A DNA stretch of 64,000 bases from CAUPWF01 sp036656795 (GCA_036656795.1 JAVXHR010000003.1:62001-126000), one strand, 5' to 3'; numbered from the stretch's first letter, positions 54,232-64,000 are shown. The notes: generated by a model from the letters alone, not told the origin. Numbers and translations are program-made.

Positions 54232-57200
54232 ATGAATAAGTTGTTTTTTGAAGTATTTCCAACTTTAAAAATAAATAAAGAAATGAAGATGTTGTTACAA
54301 CAGGTCGAAGTAACAAAGGTGTCCACTACGTCTGAAAGAAAACTACTAAGGGTACACATTCAAAGCAGTCACTTGATCGCCAAAAAGTTTGTGTATGCGA
54401 TGGAAACAATGATCAAAGAGCAATTGTTTGGTCAGATGCCTATTCAGATAAAAGTCGTGGAACAATACCATCTATCGGAACAATATACACCTGAAAATCT
54501 AATGAAAGAATATCGAGATAGTATATTGCTAGAATTAGGGGAACGAAGCATTATTGAAAAGAATATGTTTCAGCAGGCAACGTATTCTTTTGAGGAAGAC
54601 AATATTCTGTGCTTACAGATGCAGGATACAATTGTTGCACAGGGCAAGCAAGAATCCATTGTTCGTTTTTTAGAAGAGGTGTTTAATGAACGATGCCAAA
54701 TTCCGGTTCAAGTTCGTATTGTATATCAGTTACCAAAAGAGAGCAATATGAAACTGCATAATGAGCGACAATTACAGCAGGAGGTCAATGCAATTCTCGA
54801 CCAGAATAGTCTTCATGAAGAGGAAAAGAAAGCAAGGGCAGATATAGAAGAAGAAAAGCCAAAGAAAAATACATATCCATATCAAAAAAAGAATGATTAT
54901 GCGTATGGTGCTAAAAAATCAGAAGATATAAATCTGATTTATGGACGGGATTTCGAAGAGGAAGCAATTGAATTATCGCAGGTTATAGGTGAGATGGGAG
55001 AGATTACCATTCGGGGAAAAGTCATTAGCTTTGATACAAGAGAAATTCGCAATGACAAGACCATTATTATGTATGCAATTACCGACTTTACAGATACTAT
55101 TATGGTGAAGATGTTTACGAAGAATGAGCAACTGCCAATGATTCTGGAAGAAGTAAAGGAAGGTGCATTTTTAAAAATCCGAGGTGTTACAACCATTGAT
55201 AAATTCGATGGAGAACTTACAATTGGTTCGGTGGTGGGGATTAAAAAGAGTAATGACTTTACGATTTCAAGAAAAGATACGGCTCCAGAAAAACGAGTGG
55301 AGTTGCACTGTCATACAAAGATGAGTGATATGGATGGAGTTTCAGAAGTGAAAGATATTGTAAAACGTGCCCATGATTGGGGACATTTGGCAATTGCAAT
55401 TACAGACCATGGAGTAGTGCAGGCATTTCCTGATGCAAATCATTACATCGAAACGTTAGATCAATCTGATCCATTTAAGATTATCTATGGGGTAGAAGCA
55501 TATCTTGTAGATGATCTAACCGAGATTGCAGTAGGAGCACAGGACCAGACACTAGAAGATACCTATGTGGTATTCGATTTAGAGACAACAGGTTTGAGTG
55601 CAATTCAAGATAAAATCATAGAAATAGGTGCAGTAAAAGTAAAAGATGGAGAGATTATAGACACCTATAGTACTTTTGTGAATCCGGAAAGACCCATTCC
55701 ATTTCGTATTACACAACTTACTGGTATTGAAGATTCAATGGTACTTGCGGCACCTACTATTACAACGATATTACCTCAGTTCTTAGAATTTGCTAAGGAC
55801 GCAGTACTTGTGGCACATAATGCTAATTTTGATGTTGGATTTATTGAGCAAAATTGTCGTTACCAGAACATGATTCCTGATTTTATATCAGTAGATACGG
55901 TTGCACTTGCAAGAGTCTTATTACCAACTTTATCAAAGTATAAGTTGAATATCGTAGCCAAAGCACTTCATATCTCGTTGGAAAATCATCATCGTGCAGT
56001 AGACGATGCGACTGCAACAGCAGAGATATTTCTCAAATTTGTGGAAATGTTGAAAGAAAGAAATATAACGACGCTTAAAGGTGTCAATCAATTTGGAGAT
56101 ATGAATCCAGATGCCATTCGAAAACTTCCAACATATCATACAATTATATTGGTGCAAAATGAAATTGGAAGAACGAATCTATATACATTGATTTCACTTT
56201 CTCATCTGACGTATTTTGGGCGACGGCCAAGAATCCCTAAAAGTGAGCTTAACAAATACAGGGAAGGACTCATTGTGGGAAGTGCATGTGAAGCAGGTGA
56301 ATTGTATCAAGCAATTTTAAACAATAAATCAGATGAGACTATTGCAAGAATTGTAGATTTTTATGATTATCTTGAGATTCAACCCCTTGGAAATAATGCA
56401 TTTATGCTCCTAAGTGAACGAATTACATCGGTGCATTCGGAAGAAGATCTCAAAGAGATTAATCGTAAAATCGTAACTTTAGGAGAAAAATTCCATAAAC
56501 CTGTAGTTGGAACATGCGACGTTCATTTTTTAGACCCAGAAGATGAAGTATATCGTCGTATTATTATGACGGGAAAAGGGTTCTCAGATGCAGATAAACA
56601 ACCCCCACTTTATTTACGTACCACAGAAGAGATGTTAGAAGAATTCACGTATCTTGGATCGGAGAAGGCATATCAGATTGTGGTTGAGAATACAAATCAT
56701 ATTGCGGAGATGATAGAGAAGATATCTCCGGTACGCCCGGACAAATGTCCACCGGTGATTCCAGATTCGGATCAGACACTTCGAAGTATTTGCTATGAGA
56801 AAGCACATAAGATGTATGGAACAAAATTACCAGAAGTTGTAGTGGAGCGTTTGGAAAGAGAATTAAATTCCATTATATCCAATGGATTTGCAGTGATGTA
56901 TATTATTGCTCAGAAGTTAGTATGGAAATCCAATGAAGATGGATATCTTGTTGGTTCTAGAGGTTCGGTAGGTTCTTCTTTTGTGGCAACAATGGCTGGA
57001 ATCACAGAGGTCAATCCATTAAGTCCGCATTATCGCTGCGAGGCATGTTATTATAGTGACTTTGATTCTGACGAGGTAAAGAAATTCTCCGGTGGCTGCG
57101 GTTGGGATATGCCAGATAAGAGTTGTCCAAACTGTGGAGCAACAATGGTAAAAGATGGGTTCAATATTCCTTTTGAAACATTTCTTGGATTCAAAGGAAA

Positions 57201-58656
57201 CAAGGAACCGGATATTGATCTTAATTTCTCGGGTGATTATCAGGCAAAAGCACATAAATATACCGAAGTTATCTTTGGGGAGGGTCAGACATTTAAGGCA
57301 GGAACAATTGGAACGCTGGCGGAGAAGACAGCATATGGATTTGTTAAAAATTATTATGAAGAGCGTGAAAGTAGAAAAAGAAGATGTGAAATTGATCGTA
57401 TTGTAAAAGGGTGTACCGGAGTAAGACGAAGTACGGGACAACATCCTGGTGGAATTATTGTGTTACCACATGGGGAGAATATTAATTCATTTACTCCGAT
57501 TCAGCATCCGGCAAATGTTATGGAAACGGATATTATTACGACGCATTTTGATTATCATTCTATTGACCATAATTTATTGAAATTAGATATACTAGGTCAC
57601 GATGATCCTACGATTATTAAGATGTTAGAGGAATTAATTACAGAGATGAACGGTGTACCATTTGATGCAACAAAGATTCAATTAGATGATAAAGATGTAA
57701 TGTCATTATTTGCCAACACAAAAGCCCTGGGGATTACACCGGCTGATATCGGTGGGATTCCGGTAGGGTGTCTGGGAATTCCAGAGTTTGGAACTGATTT
57801 TGTTATTCAAATGGTAGTTGATACAAAGCCTAAGAGCTTTTCGGATCTAATCCGTATCTCAGGGTTGTCCCATGGAACTGATGTGTGGCTTAATAACGCT
57901 CAATTATATATTAAGACGGGAGAAGCGACCATATCTACTGCAATCTGTACGAGAGATGATATTATGACTTATCTCATTCACATGGGAATGGACAGTGAAT
58001 TATCCTTTACAATCATGGAAAGCGTGCGTAAAGGAAAAGGCTTACGACCGGAGTGGGAAACGGCAATGAAAGAAGCACATGTTCCGGAGTGGTATCTGGA
58101 TTCTTGTAAAAAAATCAAGTACATGTTTCCAAAGGCGCATGCGGCAGCCTATGTTATGATGGCTTATCGAATTGCTTATTGTAAGGTGAATTATCCATTA
58201 GCATATTATGCGGCATATTTTAGTATTCGTGCATCTGCTTTTTCTTATGAATTAATGTGTCAGGGAAAAGAAAAACTGGAGTATTATTTGAAAGATTATA
58301 AGCAACGCGTGGATACTTTAAGCAAGAAAGAACAGGATACATTAAAAGATATGCGAATTGTGCAAGAGATGTATGCCAGAGGATATGAATTTCTGCCACT
58401 TGATATCTATCGGGCAAAGGCGAGAAAATTTCAGATAATAGATGGAAAGTTGATGCCACCACTTAATAGTATTGAAGGTATGGGAGATAAGGCAGCCGAG
58501 GCGGTAGAACATGCGGCAATTGATGGACGCTATTTATCCAAAGATGATTTTAGACAGCGTACCAAGGCAAGCAAGACAGTTATTGATTTTATGGCGGATT
58601 TAGGTATGTTTGGGGATATACCTGAGACAAATCAGCTTTCTTTATTTGATTTATAA
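54232..58656 (+). CDS. polC: DNA polymerase III PolC-type alpha subunit
   Basis: This is the main replicative polymerase of low-GC Gram-positive bacteria, with built-in proofreading. The 1474-residue protein has an N-terminal and OB-fold region (TIRGKVISFDTREI), a PHP domain (RVELHCHTKMSDMDGV, near 354), an inserted DnaQ-type exonuclease (VVFDLETTGLSAIQ near 445, then VAHNANFDVGF and HRAVDDA), and the polymerase core. The core has GSRGSVGSSFVATMAGITEV, a four-cysteine zinc segment (CEAC, CPNC) and EPDIDLNFSGDYQ with catalytic aspartates. A helix-hairpin-helix region follows. It shares a transcript with ispG. Confidence 0.97.
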   Translation: MNKLFFEVFPTLKINKEMKMLLQQVEVTKVSTTSERKLLRVHIQSSHLIAKKFVYAMETMIKEQLFGQMPIQIKVVEQYHLSEQYTPENLMKEYRDSILLELGERSIIEKNMFQQATYSFEEDNILCLQMQDTIVAQGKQESIVRFLEEVFNERCQIPVQVRIVYQLPKESNMKLHNERQLQQEVNAILDQNSLHEEEKKARADIEEEKPKKNTYPYQKKNDYAYGAKKSEDINLIYGRDFEEEAIELSQVIGEMGEITIRGKVISFDTREIRNDKTIIMYAITDFTDTIMVKMFTKNEQLPMILEEVKEGAFLKIRGVTTIDKFDGELTIGSVVGIKKSNDFTISRKDTAPEKRVELHCHTKMSDMDGVSEVKDIVKRAHDWGHLAIAITDHGVVQAFPDANHYIETLDQSDPFKIIYGVEAYLVDDLTEIAVGAQDQTLEDTYVVFDLETTGLSAIQDKIIEIGAVKVKDGEIIDTYSTFVNPERPIPFRITQLTGIEDSMVLAAPTITTILPQFLEFAKDAVLVAHNANFDVGFIEQNCRYQNMIPDFISVDTVALARVLLPTLSKYKLNIVAKALHISLENHHRAVDDATATAEIFLKFVEMLKERNITTLKGVNQFGDMNPDAIRKLPTYHTIILVQNEIGRTNLYTLISLSHLTYFGRRPRIPKSELNKYREGLIVGSACEAGELYQAILNNKSDETIARIVDFYDYLEIQPLGNNAFMLLSERITSVHSEEDLKEINRKIVTLGEKFHKPVVGTCDVHFLDPEDEVYRRIIMTGKGFSDADKQPPLYLRTTEEMLEEFTYLGSEKAYQIVVENTNHIAEMIEKISPVRPDKCPPVIPDSDQTLRSICYEKAHKMYGTKLPEVVVERLERELNSIISNGFAVMYIIAQKLVWKSNEDGYLVGSRGSVGSSFVATMAGITEVNPLSPHYRCEACYYSDFDSDEVKKFSGGCGWDMPDKSCPNCGATMVKDGFNIPFETFLGFKGNKEPDIDLNFSGDYQAKAHKYTEVIFGEGQTFKAGTIGTLAEKTAYGFVKNYYEERESRKRRCEIDRIVKGCTGVRRSTGQHPGGIIVLPHGENINSFTPIQHPANVMETDIITTHFDYHSIDHNLLKLDILGHDDPTIIKMLEELITEMNGVPFDATKIQLDDKDVMSLFANTKALGITPADIGGIPVGCLGIPEFGTDFVIQMVVDTKPKSFSDLIRISGLSHGTDVWLNNAQLYIKTGEATISTAICTRDDIMTYLIHMGMDSELSFTIMESVRKGKGLRPEWETAMKEAHVPEWYLDSCKKIKYMFPKAHAAAYVMMAYRIAYCKVNYPLAYYAAYFSIRASAFSYELMCQGKEKLEYYLKDYKQRVDTLSKKEQDTLKDMRIVQEMYARGYEFLPLDIYRAKARKFQIIDGKLMPPLNSIEGMGDKAAEAVEHAAIDGRYLSKDDFRQRTKASKTVIDFMADLGMFGDIPETNQLSLFDL

Positions 58657-58673
58657 ATTTCGCAAATTAATGC

Positions 58674-58702
58674 TTTAAACCGACAAAGTATTGTGCTATA
58701 AT
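58674..58702 (+). promoter_or_regulatory. Promoter of the phenylacetate-CoA ligase/iorAB cluster
   Basis: TATAAT (58697-58702) is extended by TGC and has TTTAAA 17 bases upstream inside an AATGCTTTA motif shared with two other promoters in the window. Confidence 0.75.
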
Positions 58703-58746
58703 AGTGAAAGTGAATAAATATTTATAGAATGAATGGAGGCAATATC

Positions 58747-60057
58747 ATGATATGGGCAAAGGAAGAAACCTTAGACAGAGATGAGATCGAAAAGATTCAA
58801 TTAACAAAGTTAAAGGAAACGGTTACATATATATATGAAAAGGTTGCGCCTTATCGTCAAAAGATGGATGAGGCACATGTAAAACCAGAGGATATAAAAG
58901 AATTAAAAGATCTTCAGAAATTACCATTTACAAATAAGTCGGATTTTCGAGAAAATTATCCCACCGGATTATTTGCAGTAGAAAAAAAAGAATTGGTAAG
59001 AATACATGCAAGTTCTGGAACCACAGGAAAACCGACTATCGTAGGTTATACCAAACATGATATGCAAGTGTGGACAAATAACGTATCACGAGTAGCTTGT
59101 ATGGGTGGAGCCAACGCAGATGATATTGTACAAAACGCATTCGGATATGGAATGTTTACAGGGGCACTGGGATTACATGCGGGGCTTGAGAATATAGGAG
59201 CTACAGTAATGCCTTGCTCAGCCGGAAATACAAAAAAACAGATTATGTATATGAAAGATATGGGAACAACATTATTGATTGCAACCCCTTCTTATGCGTT
59301 GCATCTAGGAGAAGAGATAAGAGCCATGGGATTAGATCCACAAAAAGATCTGAAGGTTCGAACGGGTTTATTTGGTGGAGAAGGAATGACAGAACCTATG
59401 CGTGATGAGATGCATCGGATATGGGGAGATGAATTTATGTGTACCCAGAATTATGGTATGAGTGAATTGTGTGGCCCCGGGGTATCGGGTGAATGCACCC
59501 AATTATGTGGAATGCATGTGAATGAAGATTACTTTATTGCTGAAATTATTGATCCGGAAACAGGAGAGGTGTTGCCTCCGGGAGAATTGGGAGAGCTGGT
59601 TATTACCTGTTTAGGAAAAGAAGCATTACCTATTATCAGATATCGGACAAAAGATCTGACAAGATTGCACTATGAACCATGTAAATGCGGAAGAACAACT
59701 GTAAGAATGGAGAATCTGTCAGGGCGTTCTGATGATATGTTAGTGATTCGTGGGGTGAACGTATTCCCAACACAAATTGAAGAAGTATTATTACAAGTTA
59801 CAGAAATCGGTCCTCATTATGAAATATTAGTAGAGCGTAAAAACAGATTGGATGTTATGACCATCTCGGTAGAGTTAATTGATGATCGCCTACTGGATAG
59901 TTATGCAAAATTAAGTGAATTGGAACAGAAGATTAAGGCGAATCTGAAATCTTTGCTTGGATTGGCGGCTCAGATAAAATTAGTAGCACCTCATTCATTA
60001 CAACGATTTGAAGGAAAAGCACGAAGAGTTACGGACTTACGAAAGGATGGATTATAG
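58747..60057 (+). CDS. paaK: Phenylacetate-CoA ligase (first copy)
   Basis: This AMP-forming enzyme activates phenylacetate or a related aryl acid with ATP and CoA. The 436-residue protein has the ATP-loop HASSGTTGKPTIVGYTKHD, the YGMSELCGPGVSGEC motif and RYRTKDLTRLHYEPCKCGR. The C-terminal GRSDDMLVIRGVNVFPTQIE holds the conserved Asp, Arg and hinge. GGAGG lies 8 bases before the ATG at 58747; an earlier ATG overlaps that site. It heads a cluster with iorAB and may run toward arylacetate plus ATP in fermentation. Confidence 0.93.
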   Translation: MIWAKEETLDRDEIEKIQLTKLKETVTYIYEKVAPYRQKMDEAHVKPEDIKELKDLQKLPFTNKSDFRENYPTGLFAVEKKELVRIHASSGTTGKPTIVGYTKHDMQVWTNNVSRVACMGGANADDIVQNAFGYGMFTGALGLHAGLENIGATVMPCSAGNTKKQIMYMKDMGTTLLIATPSYALHLGEEIRAMGLDPQKDLKVRTGLFGGEGMTEPMRDEMHRIWGDEFMCTQNYGMSELCGPGVSGECTQLCGMHVNEDYFIAEIIDPETGEVLPPGELGELVITCLGKEALPIIRYRTKDLTRLHYEPCKCGRTTVRMENLSGRSDDMLVIRGVNVFPTQIEEVLLQVTEIGPHYEILVERKNRLDVMTISVELIDDRLLDSYAKLSELEQKIKANLKSLLGLAAQIKLVAPHSLQRFEGKARRVTDLRKDGL

Positions 60058-60059
60058 AC

Positions 60060-61820
60060 ATGGAAGAATCACAGATGAAACAAATGATTATGTTAGGAAA
60101 TGAGGCAATTGCAAGAGGTGCCTATGAAGCAGGCGTTAAAGTGTCCGCAGCTTATCCGGGAACCCCAAGTACGGAAATCAGCGAAGCAATTATACAATAT
60201 AAAGATTGTTTATATGCAGAATGGTCTCCAAACGAGAAGGTAGCTACGGAAGTGGCCATTGGTGCAAGTGTTTCGGGCGTGCGTGCATTGGCATGTATGA
60301 AACATGTGGGATTGAATGTAGCATCAGATCCGTTATATACGGTATCTTATATGGGCGTAAATGGAGGATTGGTTTTAGTTGTTGCAGATGATCCCGGACT
60401 TTACAGTTCTCAAAATGAGCAGGATACACGCATGGTTGCAAGAGCAGCACAAGTTCCGGTATTGGAACCATCAGATAGTGCTGAAGCAAAAGAATACATT
60501 AAATTAGCATATACAATCAGTGAAACCTACGACCGTCCGGTGATACTTCGAACAACAACCAGATTAGCACATTCGCAAGGACTTGTTACCCTACAAGAAC
60601 GAGAAGAAGTGGAAGACAAACCATATATAAAAGATGTAAAGAAGACCGTTATGATGCCGGGGAATGCAAAATTGCGTCACATAGAAATCGAACAACGCAA
60701 TCTGGAATTGACAAAAGCAGCGGATACTCTGTCTATTAATACGGTAGAGATGAAAGACACCAAAATGGGAATCATTACCAGTGGTATTCCGTATCAATAC
60801 GTAAAAGAAGCACTTCCGAACGCTTCTGTTTTAAAACTTGGAATGGTTCATCCTCTTCCAAGAAAGATGATAGAAGAATTTGCAAGTAAGGTAGAGGTTT
60901 TATATGTAGTAGAAGAGTTAGATCCGGTCATTGAAGAACAAGTGAAATCATGGGGAATTCCCGTTATTGGGAAAGAAATATTTACCGTACAAGGTGAATA
61001 TAGTGCGAATATGCTTAAAAAAGCAATTTTAAAAGAAGAAATTCAAGCTAAACCAGCAGCTCAAGTCCCAATGCGTCCACCAATTCTTTGCCCTGGTTGT
61101 CCACATAGAAGTGTATATCATGTATTGAATAAATTAAAGATACATGCAGCCGGAGATATCGGGTGCTATACCCTTGGGGCTGTTGCACCACTGAGCGTTG
61201 TAGATACCACAATCTGTATGGGGGCCAGTATTAGCAGCCTTCATGGAATGGAAAAAGCAAAAGGAAAAGAGTATATTAAAAATTGGGTTGCAGTAATAGG
61301 AGATTCTACTTTTTTACATACGGGAGTCAATTCTTTGATGAACATGATGTATAATCAGGCAACAGGTACGGTTATGATTCTGGATAATTCCACCACCGGT
61401 ATGACCGGACATCAAGATCATGCGGCTACTGGAAAGACGTTACAGGGAGATGAAACCAATGCAATTCATATTCCAAATCTCTGCAGAGCATTGGGCGTTA
61501 AAAATGTGGTGGAAGTAAATGCGTTTGATATTGACTTATTGGAAAAGACTATTCAAGAGGAAATTGCAAAAGATGAAGTATCTGTCATTATTACAAAATC
61601 ACCTTGTGTATTATTAGACAAATCAAAGAAACCGGTATATATTGCCCATGCAGATCGATGTAAAAAGTGCGGAATGTGTATGAAACCGGGGTGCCCCGCT
61701 ATGACAAAGAATGAGGATGGTACTATCAAGATTGATGATACCATGTGTACGGGGTGTGGATTATGCAAAACATTGTGTAAGTTTGATGCAATTGAGCTGG
61801 TGAAAGAAGGTGACAGATAA
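60060..61820 (+). CDS. iorA: Indolepyruvate:ferredoxin oxidoreductase alpha subunit
   Basis: The enzyme oxidatively decarboxylates aryl pyruvates (indole-, phenyl-, hydroxyphenylpyruvate) to aryl acetyl-CoA, reducing ferredoxin. The 586-residue subunit has the pyrimidine-binding domain (SAAYPGTPSTEISEAI), the ThDP motif (GDSTFLHTGVNSLMNMMYNQ, then MILDNSTTGMTG), the LCPGCPHRS cysteines, and two C-terminal 4Fe-4S motifs (CKKCGMCMKPGCPAM; CTGCGLCKTLCKFDA). It starts 2 bases after paaK and overlaps iorB by 1 base. Confidence 0.95.
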   Translation: MEESQMKQMIMLGNEAIARGAYEAGVKVSAAYPGTPSTEISEAIIQYKDCLYAEWSPNEKVATEVAIGASVSGVRALACMKHVGLNVASDPLYTVSYMGVNGGLVLVVADDPGLYSSQNEQDTRMVARAAQVPVLEPSDSAEAKEYIKLAYTISETYDRPVILRTTTRLAHSQGLVTLQEREEVEDKPYIKDVKKTVMMPGNAKLRHIEIEQRNLELTKAADTLSINTVEMKDTKMGIITSGIPYQYVKEALPNASVLKLGMVHPLPRKMIEEFASKVEVLYVVEELDPVIEEQVKSWGIPVIGKEIFTVQGEYSANMLKKAILKEEIQAKPAAQVPMRPPILCPGCPHRSVYHVLNKLKIHAAGDIGCYTLGAVAPLSVVDTTICMGASISSLHGMEKAKGKEYIKNWVAVIGDSTFLHTGVNSLMNMMYNQATGTVMILDNSTTGMTGHQDHAATGKTLQGDETNAIHIPNLCRALGVKNVVEVNAFDIDLLEKTIQEEIAKDEVSVIITKSPCVLLDKSKKPVYIAHADRCKKCGMCMKPGCPAMTKNEDGTIKIDDTMCTGCGLCKTLCKFDAIELVKEGDR

Positions 61821-62389
61821 TGGAAACAAAGAATATTATGATTGTAGGGGTAGGCGGACAAGGAACATTACTTACAAGTAGAATCTTAGGAGGGCTTGCC
61901 ATTGCAGGTGGGTATGATGTGAAATTATCCGAAGTTCATGGAATGGCACAACGAGGTGGAAGTGTTGTAACATTTGTAAGGTATGGAGAACAAGTGGCGG
62001 AGCCGATTGTAGAAGAAGGACAGGCAGATGTTGTAATTGCGTTTGAACGATTAGAAGCATTGCGCTACGCGCATTTTCTAAAAGATACAGGAGTGCTTAT
62101 TGCAAATGATTGGCGTATCGACCCAATGCCTGTTGTGATTGGAGCTGCTTCTTATCCGGAAAAAATACTTGAAAAATTAGCAGAAACACATCAAGTTTAT
62201 GTAGTGGATGCAACAAAAGAAGCAAAAGAATTAGGAAATTCAAGGGTCTTTAACATGATTGTGCTAGGAGTTGCCGCAAGACATATGGATTTCACTAAAG
62301 ACCAGTGGTATCAAGTGATTCAGCAGACGGTGCCACCTAAGACAATTGAGATTAATAAGAAAGCTTTTGACGTAGGCTATCATCTATAG
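61820..62389 (+). CDS. iorB: Indolepyruvate:ferredoxin oxidoreductase beta subunit
   Basis: The 189-residue gamma-type domain partners IorA. Marks are IVGVGGQGTLLTSRILGGLA and SEVHGMAQRGGSVVTFVRYG, characteristic of the catalytic gamma domain of 2-oxoacid oxidoreductases. The 1-base overlap with iorA gives equal translation of the two subunits. Confidence 0.95.
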   Translation: METKNIMIVGVGGQGTLLTSRILGGLAIAGGYDVKLSEVHGMAQRGGSVVTFVRYGEQVAEPIVEEGQADVVIAFERLEALRYAHFLKDTGVLIANDWRIDPMPVVIGAASYPEKILEKLAETHQVYVVDATKEAKELGNSRVFNMIVLGVAARHMDFTKDQWYQVIQQTVPPKTIEINKKAFDVGYHL

Positions 62390-62398
62390 GAGGAGATT

Positions 62399-62815
62399 AT
62401 GATTAAACAATTATCCATATTTGTAGAAAATAAACCGGGAAGTTTAATGGATGTAACAGATGCATTGACAAATGCACATGTAAACATACGTGCAGTTGCT
62501 TCTTTTGATACTCCGGAATTCGGAATTCTTCGTCTTGTAGTAGACAAAGCAGAAGAAGCGAAAGATTACTTGACCCAACGTGGATTCGTGGTTCGTGTTC
62601 ATGAGGTGATTGGAGTAGAATTAGAAGATAAAAAAGGAAATTTAAATCAGATGCTTTCTATATTGGCAGATGGTAAAATTAATATTAATTACATCTATTC
62701 TTTTGTGATTCGCCAAGGGGAAGCCCCGGTTATGGTTTTTAATACCGATGATTTTGAGAAAGCAACGGCAATCTTAGAACAGGCAGATGTGAAAATAGTT
62801 AAAGAACTAGATTAA
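62399..62815 (+). CDS. Double ACT-domain amino-acid-binding protein
   Basis: The 138-residue protein consists of two ACT domains and no catalytic domain: IKQLSIFVENKPGSLMDVTD begins the first, and GNLNQMLSILADGKININYI the second. Stand-alone double ACT proteins of this kind accompany iorAB and paaK in many anaerobes and probably bind an aromatic amino acid to regulate the pathway; the ligand is not shown by the sequence. AGGAGG precedes the ATG. It lies between iorB and the second paaK. Confidence 0.88.
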   Translation: MIKQLSIFVENKPGSLMDVTDALTNAHVNIRAVASFDTPEFGILRLVVDKAEEAKDYLTQRGFVVRVHEVIGVELEDKKGNLNQMLSILADGKININYIYSFVIRQGEAPVMVFNTDDFEKATAILEQADVKIVKELD

Positions 62816-62837
62816 TAAAGCTAACAGGAGGCAAAAC

Positions 62838-64000
62838 ATGATTTGGAATGAAGCAAAAGAATGCATGAGTAGAGATGAGATTGCCAATCTACAAGGAAAA
62901 CGTCTTACAAAGATGGTGGATAGAGTGTATCACAATGTGACCTTTTATCGAAAAAAAATGCAGGAAATGGGAATTGAACCCGGTGATATTACCCATGTGG
63001 AAGATGTAAGAAAATTACCTTATACTACAAAAAAGGATTTGAGGGATAATTATCCATTTGGTTTAGTGGCAGTCCCGGAATCACAGATTGCAAGGGTACA
63101 TGCATCTTCGGGAACAACAGGAAAAGCAACCGTTGTAGCTTATACAAGAAGAGATATTGATATATGGGCGGATTGTGTGGCTCGTGTTATTACAATGGCA
63201 GGTGGAACAAGAGAAGACAGAATACACATCTCCTATGGGTATGGGCTATTTACCGGTGGTCTTGGCATTCATTATGGTGCAGAACATCTAGGTGCAACCG
63301 CAATTCCAATGTCTTCAGGAAACACCAAAAAACAGATTACTATGATGGAAGATTTTGGCGCGACCATGTTATGCTGTACTCCGTCATATGCGTTACATCT
63401 TGCGGAGGCGTTGGAAGAAGCCGATAAGATTGATAAGATTAAACTAAAATCGTGTATTCTTGGTGCAGAACCATGGACTGAAAATATGCGAAAAGAATTA
63501 GAAGCAAAGCTTCATGTGCAGGCACATGATATCTATGGATTAAGTGAAGTGATGGGACCAGGTGTTGCAGGAGATTGTATATATCATCAGGGACTTCATG
63601 TATTTGAAGATCATTTTCTTCCAGAAGTTATTAATCCGGAGACTTTAAATCCTTGTAAAGATGGTGAAGTTGGTGAACTTGTATTTACTACATTGACGAA
63701 AGAGGCATTGCCATTATTTCGATATCGAACCAAGGACTTAACCAGTATTGATTATCGTCCATGTGAATGTGGAAGAACCCATGCCCGAATCTCTAAATTT
63801 GTAGGACGTTCTGATGATATGCTGATTATCCGAGGGGTAAATGTATTCCCGTCTCAAGTGGAAAGTGCATTGCTTGAAATGGGTGGAGTAACACCACATT
63901 ATATGTTGATTGTAGATCGTGTAAATAATCTAGATACATTAGAAGTAATGGTGGAAATAGATGAAAGCTTTTTCTCAGATGAGATTCGTGCTTTAGATAG
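62838..64000 (+). CDS. paaK: Phenylacetate-CoA ligase (second copy), 3'-truncated by the window edge
   Basis: The frame is open from the ATG to the end of the window (387 complete codons, about 50 residues short of the first copy). It has HASSGTTGKATVVAYTRRD, the YGLSEVMGPGVAGDC motif and RYRTKDLTSIDYRPCECGR, followed by GRSDDMLIIRGVNVFPSQ. It is clearly a paralogue of the first copy but diverged in the substrate-side segments. AGGAGG lies 6 bases before the ATG. Two ligases in one operon may differ in aryl-acid preference. Confidence 0.92.
   Translation, partial: MIWNEAKECMSRDEIANLQGKRLTKMVDRVYHNVTFYRKKMQEMGIEPGDITHVEDVRKLPYTTKKDLRDNYPFGLVAVPESQIARVHASSGTTGKATVVAYTRRDIDIWADCVARVITMAGGTREDRIHISYGYGLFTGGLGIHYGAEHLGATAIPMSSGNTKKQITMMEDFGATMLCCTPSYALHLAEALEEADKIDKIKLKSCILGAEPWTENMRKELEAKLHVQAHDIYGLSEVMGPGVAGDCIYHQGLHVFEDHFLPEVINPETLNPCKDGEVGELVFTTLTKEALPLFRYRTKDLTSIDYRPCECGRTHARISKFVGRSDDMLIIRGVNVFPSQVESALLEMGGVTPHYMLIVDRVNNLDTLEVMVEIDESFFSDEIRALD

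Overview
The window is chromosomal DNA of a low-GC, Gram-positive anaerobe of the Clostridia, most likely a gut-type Lachnospiraceae. The basis is PolC-type DNA polymerase III, AT-rich codon use, a ferredoxin-dependent 2-oxoacid oxidoreductase, DUF4364 and DUF1385 proteins, a zinc-type L31, a HrcA/CIRCE heat-shock operator, a CcpA-type cre site and a XylFII-LytS-YesN-like pentose sensor. The species assignment is inference. No phage, transposase, integrase, CRISPR array or rRNA was found. Gene density is high and no gene-free gap exceeds 300 bases.

Layout. 1-2932: end of a branched-chain amino acid operon (ilvB partial, ilvN, ilvE), closed by a long hairpin. 3005-11282: mgtE (minus strand), a SAM methyltransferase, hslO, nadE, an S1-domain protein (minus), a CBS-type manganese pyrophosphatase and a flavin reductase-like protein. 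11301-13391: a promoter with tRNA-Gln(CTG) and tRNA-Pro(CGG), then katA on the minus strand. 13392-19580: an ABC ATPase with a giant FtsX-like permease, then htpG under a perfect CIRCE operator. 19685-25662: a MATE transporter, a polysaccharide deacetylase, tcdA, rarA, a DUF4364 protein and a malic enzyme. 25861-30557: rho, rpmE with a probable L31 autoregulatory leader, a DUF1385 protein, prmC and prfA, a translation-termination and ribosome block. 30644-38087: an ABC exporter, a surface 5'-nucleotidase, a DUF2156 protein, two class I/II aminotransferases and a small export protein.

38106-51950 is a pentose locus. It holds an AraC regulator, a DUF4867 protein, an L-fucose isomerase-family protein, xylulokinase, a membrane-anchored sugar-binding protein, a LytS/YesM-type histidine kinase, a YesN-type response regulator, a XylF-like lipoprotein, and a ChvE-GguA-GguB-type sugar ABC importer behind a cre site. 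The inferred flow is: extracellular pentose is sensed by the binding protein plus kinase, the response regulator raises importer expression, and the sugar is isomerised and phosphorylated to a pentulose phosphate.

52026-58656 carries an XRE regulator, a small membrane protein of unknown function, ispG and polC. 58747-64000 is an aryl-acid cluster: two phenylacetate-CoA ligase paralogues flank indolepyruvate:ferredoxin oxidoreductase (iorAB) and a double-ACT protein. It probably links aromatic amino acid breakdown to arylacetyl-CoA and arylacetate. Many start codons were set by ribosome-binding-site spacing rather than by the longest reading frame. All database-dependent family names are from recognition of motifs, not from a search.
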